From VXMT01 sp965204835 (GTDB taxonomy: Bacteria > Chloroflexota > Dehalococcoidia > UBA2979), in assembly GCA_965204835.1 (NCBI GenBank), contig OZ242017.1, forward strand, positions 806,001 to 870,000: a stretch of DNA of 64,000 nucleotides, in the 5' to 3' direction. How positions within the stretch are numbered: position 1 is the stretch's first letter; each line of letters starts with the position of its first letter. Positions 1 through 6,877 of the stretch are shown here, piece after piece. The position numbers were made by a program, and so were the translations under genes. Below the pieces are notes generated by a model. The model made no database searches. It saw only the letters and a program-made list of their open reading frames with translations, and was not told the origin of the DNA.

Positions 1-17
1 GTACGCCTCCCGGCCGC

Positions 18-764
18 TCAGGCGGCCTGCGGCGTCTCGTCGCCGGACTCCTCGCCCGCGTTGTCCTGCTGGAGCTTGCGGGCGGCGGCCTCCACCAGCG
101 GGGTGAGGCTCGCCACCGGCAGCTCGTCGAGGTCGCGGCCCGTGCGCTCGCGCACGGCGGACCGCACCTTGGCCTCGTCGAAGCCGCGGCACTCGCCGAG
201 GTCGACGAGGGTCTTGCGCAGCGACGGCGCGAGGTCGCCCGTCGTCCCGTCGCCGTAGAGCCCGTTCCCGAACTGGTCGCCGTAGCTCCTGAGCGCCCGC
301 TTGAGCGCGTCGGTCACGGCTCCCTTCCAGGCCGTCTCGTGGCCCTCGACCGTGTCGTCGGCGAGGGCCTGGAAGCCGACATCGGTGCGCGGCTGCGAGC
401 CGGGCACGGTCACCCGCACGGTCGCGGCGTAGGCCCGCCAGGGCTTCGCCTCGCCCGTCTCCCGGTCGACGCTCTCGCCCTCGCGGACGGTCACGTCGCC
501 GACCAGCTCGTAGCCCCAGCCGCCGTGGCCGAAGACCTTGTTCGCCTGCTCGATGACGGTGCTGCCCTCGAGGTAGGCGAAGCTGCGGTTGCCGCGGCCC
601 CGGCGCTGCGAGACGAGTCCCTCGTCGAGGGGGTCGGCCAGCCGCTGCGTGACCGCCGGCGGGAGGCTCTCCCACAGCAGGTCGGGCTCGCGGATCGGCT
701 CGGGGTGCGCGCCGCCGGGGCTGGCGCCGTTGCGGCCGTTGACGGTCGGTGCTGCGTTCGTCAT
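18..764 (-). CDS. Rad52/22-family single-strand annealing protein
   Basis: This 248-residue protein is probably a Rad52-type annealing protein that pairs complementary single strands during recombination or replication of the mobile element. The core around residues 60-165 has the family pattern: an SFAYLEGSTVIEQANKVFG segment, a GWGYELV strand, an FQALADDTVEGHETAWKGA segment, then DALKRALRSYGDQFGN. The start is the ATG at 764 because AAGGAGA lies 7 nt upstream. The open frame continues further upstream, but that part is low-complexity Arg/Pro shadow sequence. The C-terminal 80 residues are acidic and variable, as is usual in phage and ICE relatives. It is the most downstream leftward gene seen here and follows the primase after a 200 bp gap. 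The family call rests on motif memory, not on a search. Confidence 0.85.
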   Translation of the reverse strand: MTNAAPTVNGRNGASPGGAHPEPIREPDLLWESLPPAVTQRLADPLDEGLVSQRRGRGNRSFAYLEGSTVIEQANKVFGHGGWGYELVGDVTVREGESVDRETGEAKPWRAYAATVRVTVPGSQPRTDVGFQALADDTVEGHETAWKGAVTDALKRALRSYGDQFGNGLYGDGTTGDLAPSLRKTLVDLGECRGFDEAKVRSAVRERTGRDLDELPVASLTPLVEAAARKLQQDNAGEESGDETPQAA

Positions 765-964
765 GTGTCTTTCTCCTTCGTGCTGTGCATGTGTTGGGTG
801 GACTGGTGCGGATCCCTCGACGGGAGGCCCGTGTGCGGGGCGGAGCCCCGTCGCTCTCGTGTCATCGCGCCTCCTCCCGGTGGCGGCTGGTCCGGCGGGC
901 ACGCGGAAGCAGCCCGGCTCGCGTGGAGCCGAGCTGACGTGTGCTCGCCGGTGGGCTGGGTGGG

Positions 965-2008
965 TCAGCGGGCGGCGCGGGCCGCCCGTTCGAGGAGGCG
1001 CGGGAAGACCCTGCGCCCGTGAGCGTGTGTGGCCAGTTCGGCCACGTCGGCGACGCCCTCGGGCAGGGTCACGACGGCGGCGCGGCGGCCGAGCAGGCCG
1101 CCGAGTACCGCCGCGGCTTCCCGCCCGGCAGCGTCGTGGTCGAAGGCGAGGAAGACGCGGGGGCAGCCGCGCAGGGCGGCTGCGATCCGCTCCATCCCCT
1201 GTGTGCCGAGGGCGGCGCAGGCGGGCAGGCCCCACTCGCTCAGCAGGAGCCAGTCGAAGACGCCCTCGGTCACGACCGCCCACGGCGGGGCGTGACCGAG
1301 CCGTCCGAGACCGAGCACGGGCTTGGGGCCGGGCAGCGCCTGGAAGCGCGGCGAGCGCTCCGGGTCGATCGCTCGCCCCGCCAGCCAGCGGACGGTACCG
1401 CCGATGACCTCGGGGACGACGACCATCCCGGCGAAGCGCTCGCCGCTACCGGCCAGCAGCCCGCTCTCGCGGACCCGTCCGGCGTCGAAGCCAGCGGAGG
1501 CGAGTGCTGTGCGCAGCCCGCGCCCCGGCGCGAAGCCGAGGCCGAGCCGCAGGGCCGTGCCGAGGCCGACGCCCCGTGAGGCGAGGTAGTCCCGCGCCTC
1601 GCGGCTGCGCCGCAGTTCGTCCGCGTAGTACCGCGCAGCCGCCGTCAGCAGCGCGGGGTCGGGCGGCGCAACCGCCATGCGGTCGCGCCGCTCGCGAGTC
1701 GTGTGCCGGACGGGGGAGGTCGTGGGCGGTGAGGCGTCGAGCCAGCGGATCGCCTCCGGCAGGCTCAGGCCCTCGATGCGCCGGACGAAGTCCAGCACGT
1801 CGCCGCGCGCGCCGCATCCGAAGCAGTACCAGCGCTGGGTGTTGGCGTAGACCGTGAAGCTGCCCTCGGCCTCCTCGTGGAAGGGGCAGACGCCCTGGCG
1901 GACGCGGCCCCTGCCGCGCAGCCGCACGCCCGCCGCCTCCACCACGCCGCCGAGCGGGTGGCGCTCCTTGAGCGCCGCGATGTCGACCCGCGCGTGCGCG
2001 GCGACCAT
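965..2008 (-). CDS. DnaG-like primase (CHC2 zinc finger plus TOPRIM)
   Basis: This is a compact 347-residue primase-like protein that probably makes RNA primers when the transferred single strand is converted to duplex or the element replicates. Residues 33-66 carry a CHC2-type zinc finger (VCPFHEEAEG, then WYCFGCGARGDV). A TOPRIM domain follows at about residues 225-320, with the acidic motifs VVTEGVFDWL and VFLAFDHDAAG. It is shorter than cellular DnaG (about 600 residues) and lacks the C-terminal helicase-binding domain, as is common in element-borne primases. The ATG at 2008 shares one base with the TGA of the upstream gene, so translation is probably coupled. The longer open frame upstream of this ATG is the out-of-frame shadow of that neighbour. 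Confidence 0.85.
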   Translation of the reverse strand: MVAAHARVDIAALKERHPLGGVVEAAGVRLRGRGRVRQGVCPFHEEAEGSFTVYANTQRWYCFGCGARGDVLDFVRRIEGLSLPEAIRWLDASPPTTSPVRHTTRERRDRMAVAPPDPALLTAAARYYADELRRSREARDYLASRGVGLGTALRLGLGFAPGRGLRTALASAGFDAGRVRESGLLAGSGERFAGMVVVPEVIGGTVRWLAGRAIDPERSPRFQALPGPKPVLGLGRLGHAPPWAVVTEGVFDWLLLSEWGLPACAALGTQGMERIAAALRGCPRVFLAFDHDAAGREAAAVLGGLLGRRAAVVTLPEGVADVAELATHAHGRRVFPRLLERAARAAR

Positions 2009-2472
2009 CAGGAGCCGCCCTTCGCGAGGGGCCGGAGGCCGCGCAGGCTGCGCCGCGAGACGACCTTGCCGGGCTCCCAGCGCATCCCTAGGACGGCGAG
2101 CACCTCGAGCGCACCGCCGGGGTGCGGCGCGAGCACTGCGGCCCGCCCCGTGGAGGGGCTGTAGACGACCGCCTCGCGGTCGCCGAAGCGCCGCCTGGCG
2201 ACGCCGAGCCACTCGCCGTAGAGCCAGCGCGTCTCCCGCTCGGCCGTCTCCGTGAGGTCCGCGCTCGCGAGGACCGCGAGCGCACTGTCGAGCTCGCCCT
2301 GCCGCCTCAACCGCCGCGCCTCGTGGACGCTGCGGGCGATGCTCTGCTCGGACTCCGGGGCCGCTCCGAGGAGCGCCTCGAAGACCCGGTCCACGAGCTC
2401 TTCGAGGGTGCGGCCGGTGCGGTCTCCCGCCGTGGTCGCGCCCGTGCCGATCGTCGTCGTTGCCATCGTCAT
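2008..2472 (-). CDS. Hypothetical protein coupled to the primase gene
   Basis: This 154-residue protein is not recognised. The ATG at 2472 has a near-perfect AAGGAGG six bases upstream and is preferred over the longer open frame to 2562. The N-terminus is a threonine-rich leader (MTMATTTIGTG). It is followed by a mainly helical, acidic middle region (ELVDRVFEALLGAAPESEQS) and a basic C-terminus with paired arginines (VSRRSLRGLRPLAKGG). The stop overlaps the primase start by one base, which suggests linked expression and perhaps a shared role at the replication fork. No cysteines, signal peptide or membrane segment are visible. Confidence 0.65.
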   Translation of the reverse strand: MTMATTTIGTGATTAGDRTGRTLEELVDRVFEALLGAAPESEQSIARSVHEARRLRRQGELDSALAVLASADLTETAERETRWLYGEWLGVARRRFGDREAVVYSPSTGRAAVLAPHPGGALEVLAVLGMRWEPGKVVSRRSLRGLRPLAKGGS

Positions 2473-2532
2473 GACCGTCCTCCTTGTGGTGGTCTCGTTG
2501 CCGCTGTCGTGCGCCCTCGCGGGCAAAGAAGG

Positions 2533-2560
2533 GGGGCCGCCTCTCCGGAGAGGCGGCCCC
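2533..2560 (-). terminator. 14-bp perfect inverted repeat (terminator-like)
   Basis: GGGGCCGCCTCTCC is followed immediately by its exact complement, giving a 28-nt palindrome. It lies 38 bp past the stop of the zinc-finger membrane protein gene and before the start signals of the next leftward gene. Read leftward it is followed by a weak TTCTTT stretch, so an intrinsic terminator or attenuator between the two genes is likely. Confidence 0.65.
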
Positions 2561-2597
2561 ATGCCGGGTGGATGTAGCGGGCCGGAGCCTCCGACCG

Positions 2598-3101
2598 TCA
2601 GCGGCGCAGCGCCCCCCTTCGCCGGCGACCCGCGATGACCCGCCGGGCGATGAGCGCCCCGGCCCCGAGGCCGGCGGCGTTGAGCACGGCGACCTCGCCG
2701 CCGTGCCCGAGCGCGAGCGGCGCCGCCAGCAACGCGGCGACTCCCGCGAGGACCGCGAACCCGCGCCAGCGGCCCTGCGGTCGAGGCGCGGCGGCCTCTG
2801 CCACGGGCTCGTAGGCCGTCCAGATGGGCAGCCCGATGAGCGCCTCGATCGCGGTGACGGCGTGGGCGCGCGTGCAGCCGCCGGTGTGGCAGCGCACGTC
2901 GATGCCGTTGCCGTCGGGCCGCTGCCGGAACGCGAGCCCGTCCGACTCGCCGCCGTGGCAGACGGCGGTGCTCGTCCAGAACCAGTCCCGCGCGAAGCTC
3001 ACCCGTTGCGGGATGAGGTTCGCGATCCGGCCGGCGCTGGGGCCGGTGTACTGCTGCGTCGTGGCCCGAATCTCCATGACGTCTCCGTGGTCTGCGTGCA
3101 T
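2598..3101 (-). CDS. Membrane-anchored CHC2-like zinc-finger protein
   Basis: This 167-residue protein combines a nucleic-acid-type zinc finger with a membrane anchor. Residues about 50-90 read VCHGGESDGLAF, then VRCHTGGCTRAHA. The spacing and the following helix (AVTAIEALIGLPIW) resemble the CHC2-like finger at the front of phage and ICE primases. The C-terminal 50 residues hold two hydrophobic segments (FAVLAGVAALLAAPLAL and VLNAAGLGAGALIA) and end in a basic tail. The ATG at 3101 has GGGAGGT about 8 nt upstream; the open frame continues to 3380 without a start signal. A role at the membrane end of DNA transfer is inference. No catalytic domain is visible. Confidence 0.6.
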   Translation of the reverse strand: MHADHGDVMEIRATTQQYTGPSAGRIANLIPQRVSFARDWFWTSTAVCHGGESDGLAFRQRPDGNGIDVRCHTGGCTRAHAVTAIEALIGLPIWTAYEPVAEAAAPRPQGRWRGFAVLAGVAALLAAPLALGHGGEVAVLNAAGLGAGALIARRVIAGRRRRGALRR

Positions 3102-3624
3102 TCCGGTGACCTCCCTGTCACTGCTCGTGCTCGTTGCTGGTGACCCGTGCCGGCATCCGTGGCGCGGGTCGTGGCTGGGTTGTTGCTGGACGCACTCCGC
3201 CCACGGTCGGATGCCGGACCATGGGAACGGGGTGACTGGGCCGCGCGCATGCGAAGCGGCCAGCCTGCGAATCACTCGCGGGCCGACGCGGTGCGGAGGC
3301 GGCGGGCGTGTGGGACGGGCCGGGTGCGGGACGCACCTTGCCCAGGGACTCCGGGGCCGGGCGCCGAAGGCACTCGCCACGCGGAACTCCCGGCGTTCGA
3401 GACGGCCTCCGGGGAGCAGGGCTCGACCCTTCGGCTGCCTCCCGCTGCGGGAAGCGGTTCTCCCTCACTGGCCGACCGTCGGGAGAGCAGGGCTCGATCC
3501 TTCGGGTCGTCCGGGTCCGGGATGGACCCTCCGGGTTCTGCGGCATGAACCCGGCGAAGCCAGAAACTGCGATCGAGTGTCTTAGGACGCGCGTTCTGAT
3601 GTCAAGCCCCGCCCCGGGCCGGCC
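3102..3624. other. 520-bp non-coding stretch with repeats
   Basis: The open frames crossing this stretch are arginine/proline-rich shadows without start signals. It contains a 21-nt direct repeat (described separately), a small CCCGCTGCGGG stem near 3442-3452 and an inverted arrangement of CCGGGT/ACCC-type blocks near 3510-3535. It lies between two leftward genes of the element and could hold a promoter, an untranslated RNA or part of an origin of transfer. None of these is proven. Confidence 0.5.
3414..3504. repeat. Two near-identical 21-nt direct repeats 70 bp apart
   Basis: The copies lie at 3414-3434 and 3484-3504. Both begin GAGCAGGGCTCGA and end CCTTCGG, with one C/T difference. The unit contains GAGC/GCTC and CGA/TTCG complementary blocks, so each copy can fold. 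They fit a repeated protein-binding site. Confidence 0.6.
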
Positions 3625-4524
3625 TTACCTCCGCCGGATGCCGAGCGTGAGCACGCGCCGCAGGAAGCGCCAGCACAACGCCCGCCTCAGCTCCCGCCGC
3701 GCGTCCCGGAGCGACTGCTCGCTGCGCTCCAGCTCCCGCCGGCGCTCGAACGTGTCCCAGGGGTAGTCGGCCAGCGGCAGCGTCAGCTCGTACTCGCCGA
3801 TGAGCGTGATCGCGCGTTCGCACATGCGCACCCAGCCGGTCGCCCGCTCCACCCGGTTGTTGCGCCGGTCGACGAAGCAGGCCCGCGCCTCGCGCCACTC
3901 GACGATCAGCGGCGTGGCCTCGCCGTAGACCAACTCCTCGCCCTCCTCCGGCTCCAGCGTCACGAGGTCGGGGTGGGCGCGCCGGGGCGTGACGACGCGC
4001 TTCGGCTGACCGATGACCGCCTCTGGCGTATCCCGCACCGCAGGTGGCGGGGCCGCTTCCGGACCATCGTCGCCCCGGACGGTCCCATCACGGGGTGCGC
4101 CGGGTTCGGGGCTCGCACCCGGGGGACGAGCTCGGAGCGCCCCTTGCGCCGGCGAGGGAGCGGGTGTGTCCGCGCCCCCGGCCGGCGGTGTGCGCGGCGG
4201 CGCGGCCGACGCCGGTTGCTCCTCCGTCCCGCCCCTCGCCTCGTGCAACTCTGCCGTCAGCGTCTCGACGCGCTCCTCCAGTGTCCGGATGTGCGCCAGC
4301 GCCTGCTCGTGCGCGGCGGACACCCCACGCAGCTTGAGGGCGTCGCGCATGTGCACGGTCAGCCGGCCCGAGGCGAGCGTCCGCTGGAGGGTGCGTTCGC
4401 TCACCTCGAGCAGTTCCGCCGTGAGCGACACGCCCTGCTCGGCGATCAGTTCACGGAGCGACTCCAGCAGCAGCCCGTCGTCGGAGCTCCCGTCTGCGGC
4501 GCCGTGCGCCAAGGCCTCGCTCAT
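3625..4524 (-). CDS. DNA-binding/coiled-coil protein of the element
   Basis: This 299-residue protein is not assigned to a named family. Residues about 20-65 form a helix-turn-helix-like unit (LTAELLEVSERTLQRTLASG, then MRDALKLRG). A leucine/glutamate heptad region (ALAHIRTLEERVETLTAELH, about residues 75-98) predicts a coiled coil. A long Pro/Ala/Gly-rich linker follows, then a conserved-looking C-terminal domain with many Trp, Arg and Glu residues (VEWREARACFVDRRNNR and DYPWDTFERRRELERSEQS). The ATG at 4524 is preferred over the one at 4533 because GGGGAG is 9 nt from the former and touches the latter. It is divergent from the transfer operon across a repeat-rich region, so it may be its regulator or a nucleoid-type factor. 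Confidence 0.7.
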   Translation of the reverse strand: MSEALAHGAADGSSDDGLLLESLRELIAEQGVSLTAELLEVSERTLQRTLASGRLTVHMRDALKLRGVSAAHEQALAHIRTLEERVETLTAELHEARGGTEEQPASAAPPRTPPAGGADTPAPSPAQGALRARPPGASPEPGAPRDGTVRGDDGPEAAPPPAVRDTPEAVIGQPKRVVTPRRAHPDLVTLEPEEGEELVYGEATPLIVEWREARACFVDRRNNRVERATGWVRMCERAITLIGEYELTLPLADYPWDTFERRRELERSEQSLRDARRELRRALCWRFLRRVLTLGIRRR

Positions 4525-4539
4525 GCCATGCATCTCCCC

Positions 4540-4658
4540 GCGACAGGCTGTCGCCCTGGTGGAACGGGGCTTGCCGCAGGAATCTCCCCCACGACCGCCT
4601 GTAGGGGGCGTTTTCCTTACGAATGCCTTGTATTCCGGGAGGGGCGACAGACTGTCAC
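4540..4658. promoter_or_regulatory. Pair of GCGACAG-N-CTGTC palindromes
   Basis: A perfect 15-nt palindrome, GCGACAGGCTGTCGC, occupies 4540-4554. A near copy, GCGACAGACTGTCAC, occupies 4644-4658, and a half site GTGACAGTCC lies near 4711-4720. They sit between the divergent genes at 4524 and 4844, which is the expected place for operators controlling transfer. Confidence 0.55.
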
Positions 4659-4731
4659 CTTCGTCTTTTCCCTGTACAGCCCGCTGGCATCTAACCGCGC
4701 CCCGTCGCGGGTGACAGTCCGATCAATCGAA

Positions 4732-4760
4732 CTTCATTCGTGAAGCCTTCATTCGTGAAG
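4732..4760. promoter_or_regulatory. Tandem CTTCATTCGTGAAG inverted repeats
   Basis: Two identical 14-nt units (CTTCA-TTCG-TGAAG) lie at 4732-4745 and 4747-4760 with a 15-bp period. The second is followed by TCCGATTCATGGGA. A related unit with the same following sequence lies at 21068-21095. The position, 84-112 bp before the transfer operon start, suggests an operator. Confidence 0.55.
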
Positions 4761-4843
4761 TCCGATTCATGGGACTGTGCTCACCCGCACCGCGCCCGAC
4801 ACTCCGCCTCCGGCAGAACCGACGTTCGTCACCGGAGGCGACC

Positions 4844-5461
4844 ATGCGCGGACTCTCGAACACATCCGATAGGTGGAGGCGGCTGCGGGCGCTGGCGGCG
4901 GCGCTGCTGCTGGCGGCGATCGGGGCGATCCCCTCGAGCACCACCGCCCTCGCGCAGGAGCCGCCCTCAGGCGACGGCATCGTGCTCGTCAACGAGCACG
5001 AGGAGGACCTCGTCGACCGCAAGGGCGACGGGCGCTTCATCGCCCGCCCCGTCTTCAACAAGGAGCTGCCCGCCCTCTACTACGGCGTGCGCGACGGCGA
5101 CACGGGCGAGTGGATCGTCCCGATGTACCGCGTGCGCGGCGGGGAGAAGGAGCGCCGCGACGGCTGGGAGTACGGCTTCGAGTACCCCTTCGAGGACGGC
5201 CAGACCGAGCTCGACCCCGACCGCCCCTACCTGCTCGTGATCCTCGCCAAGAGCTGGGCCGAGGAGACCGCGCACTTCTACGCGGTGATCCCGCCCCACC
5301 AGCCCGGCGGCATCTGGAACAAGGTGCTGCGCGCGCTCGACCCGCCGCGCTGGGGCCGGGCGATCGCGACGTGGCTGATCGAGGGCGCGCACGGCGCACT
5401 CTGCGGCGTCGTCGAGCGCGCCTCGGGCGCCGAGGCGGAGACCTGCGAGGCCTCCCCGTGA
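4844..5461 (+). CDS. Secreted or anchored protein, first gene of the transfer operon
   Basis: This 205-residue protein has a clear signal peptide: basic RWRRLR, a hydrophobic LAAALLLAAIGAI stretch and an ALAQ-type cleavage site near residue 38. The mature part (residues 40-205) is acidic, with many Tyr/Trp residues (GEWIVPMYRVRGGEKER and GWEYGFEYPFED) and a cysteine pair at the C-terminus. No family is recognised. The ATG at 4844 follows GGAGGCGACC. It opens the operon and its stop overlaps the GTG of the VirB6-like gene, so an exported part of the conjugation apparatus is the simplest inference. Confidence 0.75.
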   Translation: MRGLSNTSDRWRRLRALAAALLLAAIGAIPSSTTALAQEPPSGDGIVLVNEHEEDLVDRKGDGRFIARPVFNKELPALYYGVRDGDTGEWIVPMYRVRGGEKERRDGWEYGFEYPFEDGQTELDPDRPYLLVILAKSWAEETAHFYAVIPPHQPGGIWNKVLRALDPPRWGRAIATWLIEGAHGALCGVVERASGAEAETCEASP

Positions 5462-6459
5462 GCGACATCTTCACGGGCACCCCAGCCGGCCTCACCTACG
5501 ACCACGAGATCGTGCGCCAGGCGTGGATGGCCGTCTGGGTCGTCACCTCCGGCGCGCTCGTCGTGATCGTCGCCTGGATGGGGCTGAGCCTCATCGTCGG
5601 CGACCACGTCGGGAGGGCGCAGGCGGGCTGGCGTGAGCTGGTCCCGCGCCTCGCGCTCGGGCTCACGGCCGCCGCCGCCTCGCTGTGGTGGTGCGCGCTC
5701 GTCATCGACGTGGCCGACGCGGTCTCGGGCTTCATCGCCGCCGAGCTGGGCGTGACCGCCGGGGACATGCTGCGCACCACCCTGCGGACGCTGCTCACGG
5801 CGGTGCAGGTCGGCAGCGTCGGCATGGCCCTGGTGCTGGCGCTGATCTACCTCGTCTACGCCTTCTTCGTGCTCTACCTCGTGGTGCAGATGGTGCTGCG
5901 CCTCGCGCTCATCGACATCCTGCTCGCGCTGGCGCCCATCGCGCTCGGGCTCTGGATCCTCCCGCACACGGCGGGGTGGGGCCGGCACTGGCTGCGGCTC
6001 TTCATGACCACCGTCTTCCAGCAGGCGGTCCAGCTCGTCGCGCTCGCCCTCGGGATCGGCTTCCTCAACGAGTACGCGGCCATCGGCGGCGCGGACGGCG
6101 GGCAGGACCTCGTCTGGAAGCTGCTGATGTCGCTGGCCTTCATCTACCTGGCGACGCGCGTGCCCTCGCTGCTGGGCAACCCCGGCACCTTCGACGCCTG
6201 GCTCCACACCCTCTACTTCGGCATGTCCCTGCCCGGCTCGATGTCGCGCTCGGCGCGCTCGGTCGGGCTGCTCATGGCGGGCGGCGCGGCGGGCGGCCCG
6301 GTCGGCGCGGCCGGTGCGGCTGCCGCGGGCGGAGCGATCGGCGCGGGAGCGTCGGCCGCCGCCTCGGGCGTGCGCTCGGCGGCCGAGACCTCGACGCCCT
6401 CAGCGGGTGGCGGCAACGCCGCGCCCGGATCGGGGATGCCGCGCAGCAGCGGCGAGTAA
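5458..6459 (+). CDS. TrbL/VirB6-type conjugal transfer membrane protein
   Basis: This 333-residue polytopic protein probably forms part of the inner-membrane channel of the type IV secretion system. Six or so hydrophobic segments are visible between residues 20 and 240 (for example ALVVIVAWMGLSLIVG, MALVLALIYLVYAFFVLYLV and LIDILLALAPIALGLWILP). A TrbL/VirB6-like motif stretch around GWGRHWLRLFMTTVFQQAVQ follows. The tail from about residue 265 is Ala/Gly-rich low complexity ending in SSGE, as in many TrbL proteins. It starts at the GTG at 5458, overlapping the previous stop (GTGA). Confidence is high for the role and moderate for the exact family. Confidence 0.8.
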   Translation: MSDIFTGTPAGLTYDHEIVRQAWMAVWVVTSGALVVIVAWMGLSLIVGDHVGRAQAGWRELVPRLALGLTAAAASLWWCALVIDVADAVSGFIAAELGVTAGDMLRTTLRTLLTAVQVGSVGMALVLALIYLVYAFFVLYLVVQMVLRLALIDILLALAPIALGLWILPHTAGWGRHWLRLFMTTVFQQAVQLVALALGIGFLNEYAAIGGADGGQDLVWKLLMSLAFIYLATRVPSLLGNPGTFDAWLHTLYFGMSLPGSMSRSARSVGLLMAGGAAGGPVGAAGAAAAGGAIGAGASAAASGVRSAAETSTPSAGGGNAAPGSGMPRSSGE

Positions 6460-6574
6460 CCCCCCAACCCACCGCGAGACGACGGAGACGGAGGAGCGGA
6501 GCGATGTGCCGGTAGGCGAGCGAGCGGCAGCACCGAGAGACGAACGAACACGCAACTGCAAGGAGCGAAACGAA

Positions 6575-6874
6575 GTGCAAGACCTGGTTCAGACCATCTC
6601 CAACCTGGCGGGCATCCTGCTCGGGGTCGTCGGCGCCGTGGGCGTCGGCTTCTTCATCTACGGGTCCTACCTCTACCTCACCGCCTCGGGCGCGCCCCAC
6701 CAGATGGAGCGCGGCAAGAGCGCGATGATGACCGCCCTCGCCGGCATCGTGCTGGCGATGGTGGCGTTCGGCGTCGTCGACCTCGTGATGGACGCCGTCG
6801 TCAACCCCGCCGTCGACGTCGGCGACGTGCCCGACCCCACCGGTGGCACCACCACCACCGAGGACGGCGGGTAG
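6575..6874 (+). CDS. VirB2/TrbC-like pilin
   Basis: This 99-residue protein has two hydrophobic helices (ILLGVVGAVGVGFFIYGSY and MTALAGIVLAMVAFGVVDLVM) separated by a short charged loop (QMERGKS), which is the VirB2/TrbC pilin architecture. It would form the conjugative pilus or pore. The GTG at 6575 has AAGGAG about 9 nt upstream; the longer frame to 6314 has no start signal and overlaps the previous gene. It stands between VirB6-like and PrgI-like genes. No classical cleavable signal peptide is obvious. Confidence 0.7.
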   Translation: MQDLVQTISNLAGILLGVVGAVGVGFFIYGSYLYLTASGAPHQMERGKSAMMTALAGIVLAMVAFGVVDLVMDAVVNPAVDVGDVPDPTGGTTTTEDGG

Positions 6875-6877
6875 ACG

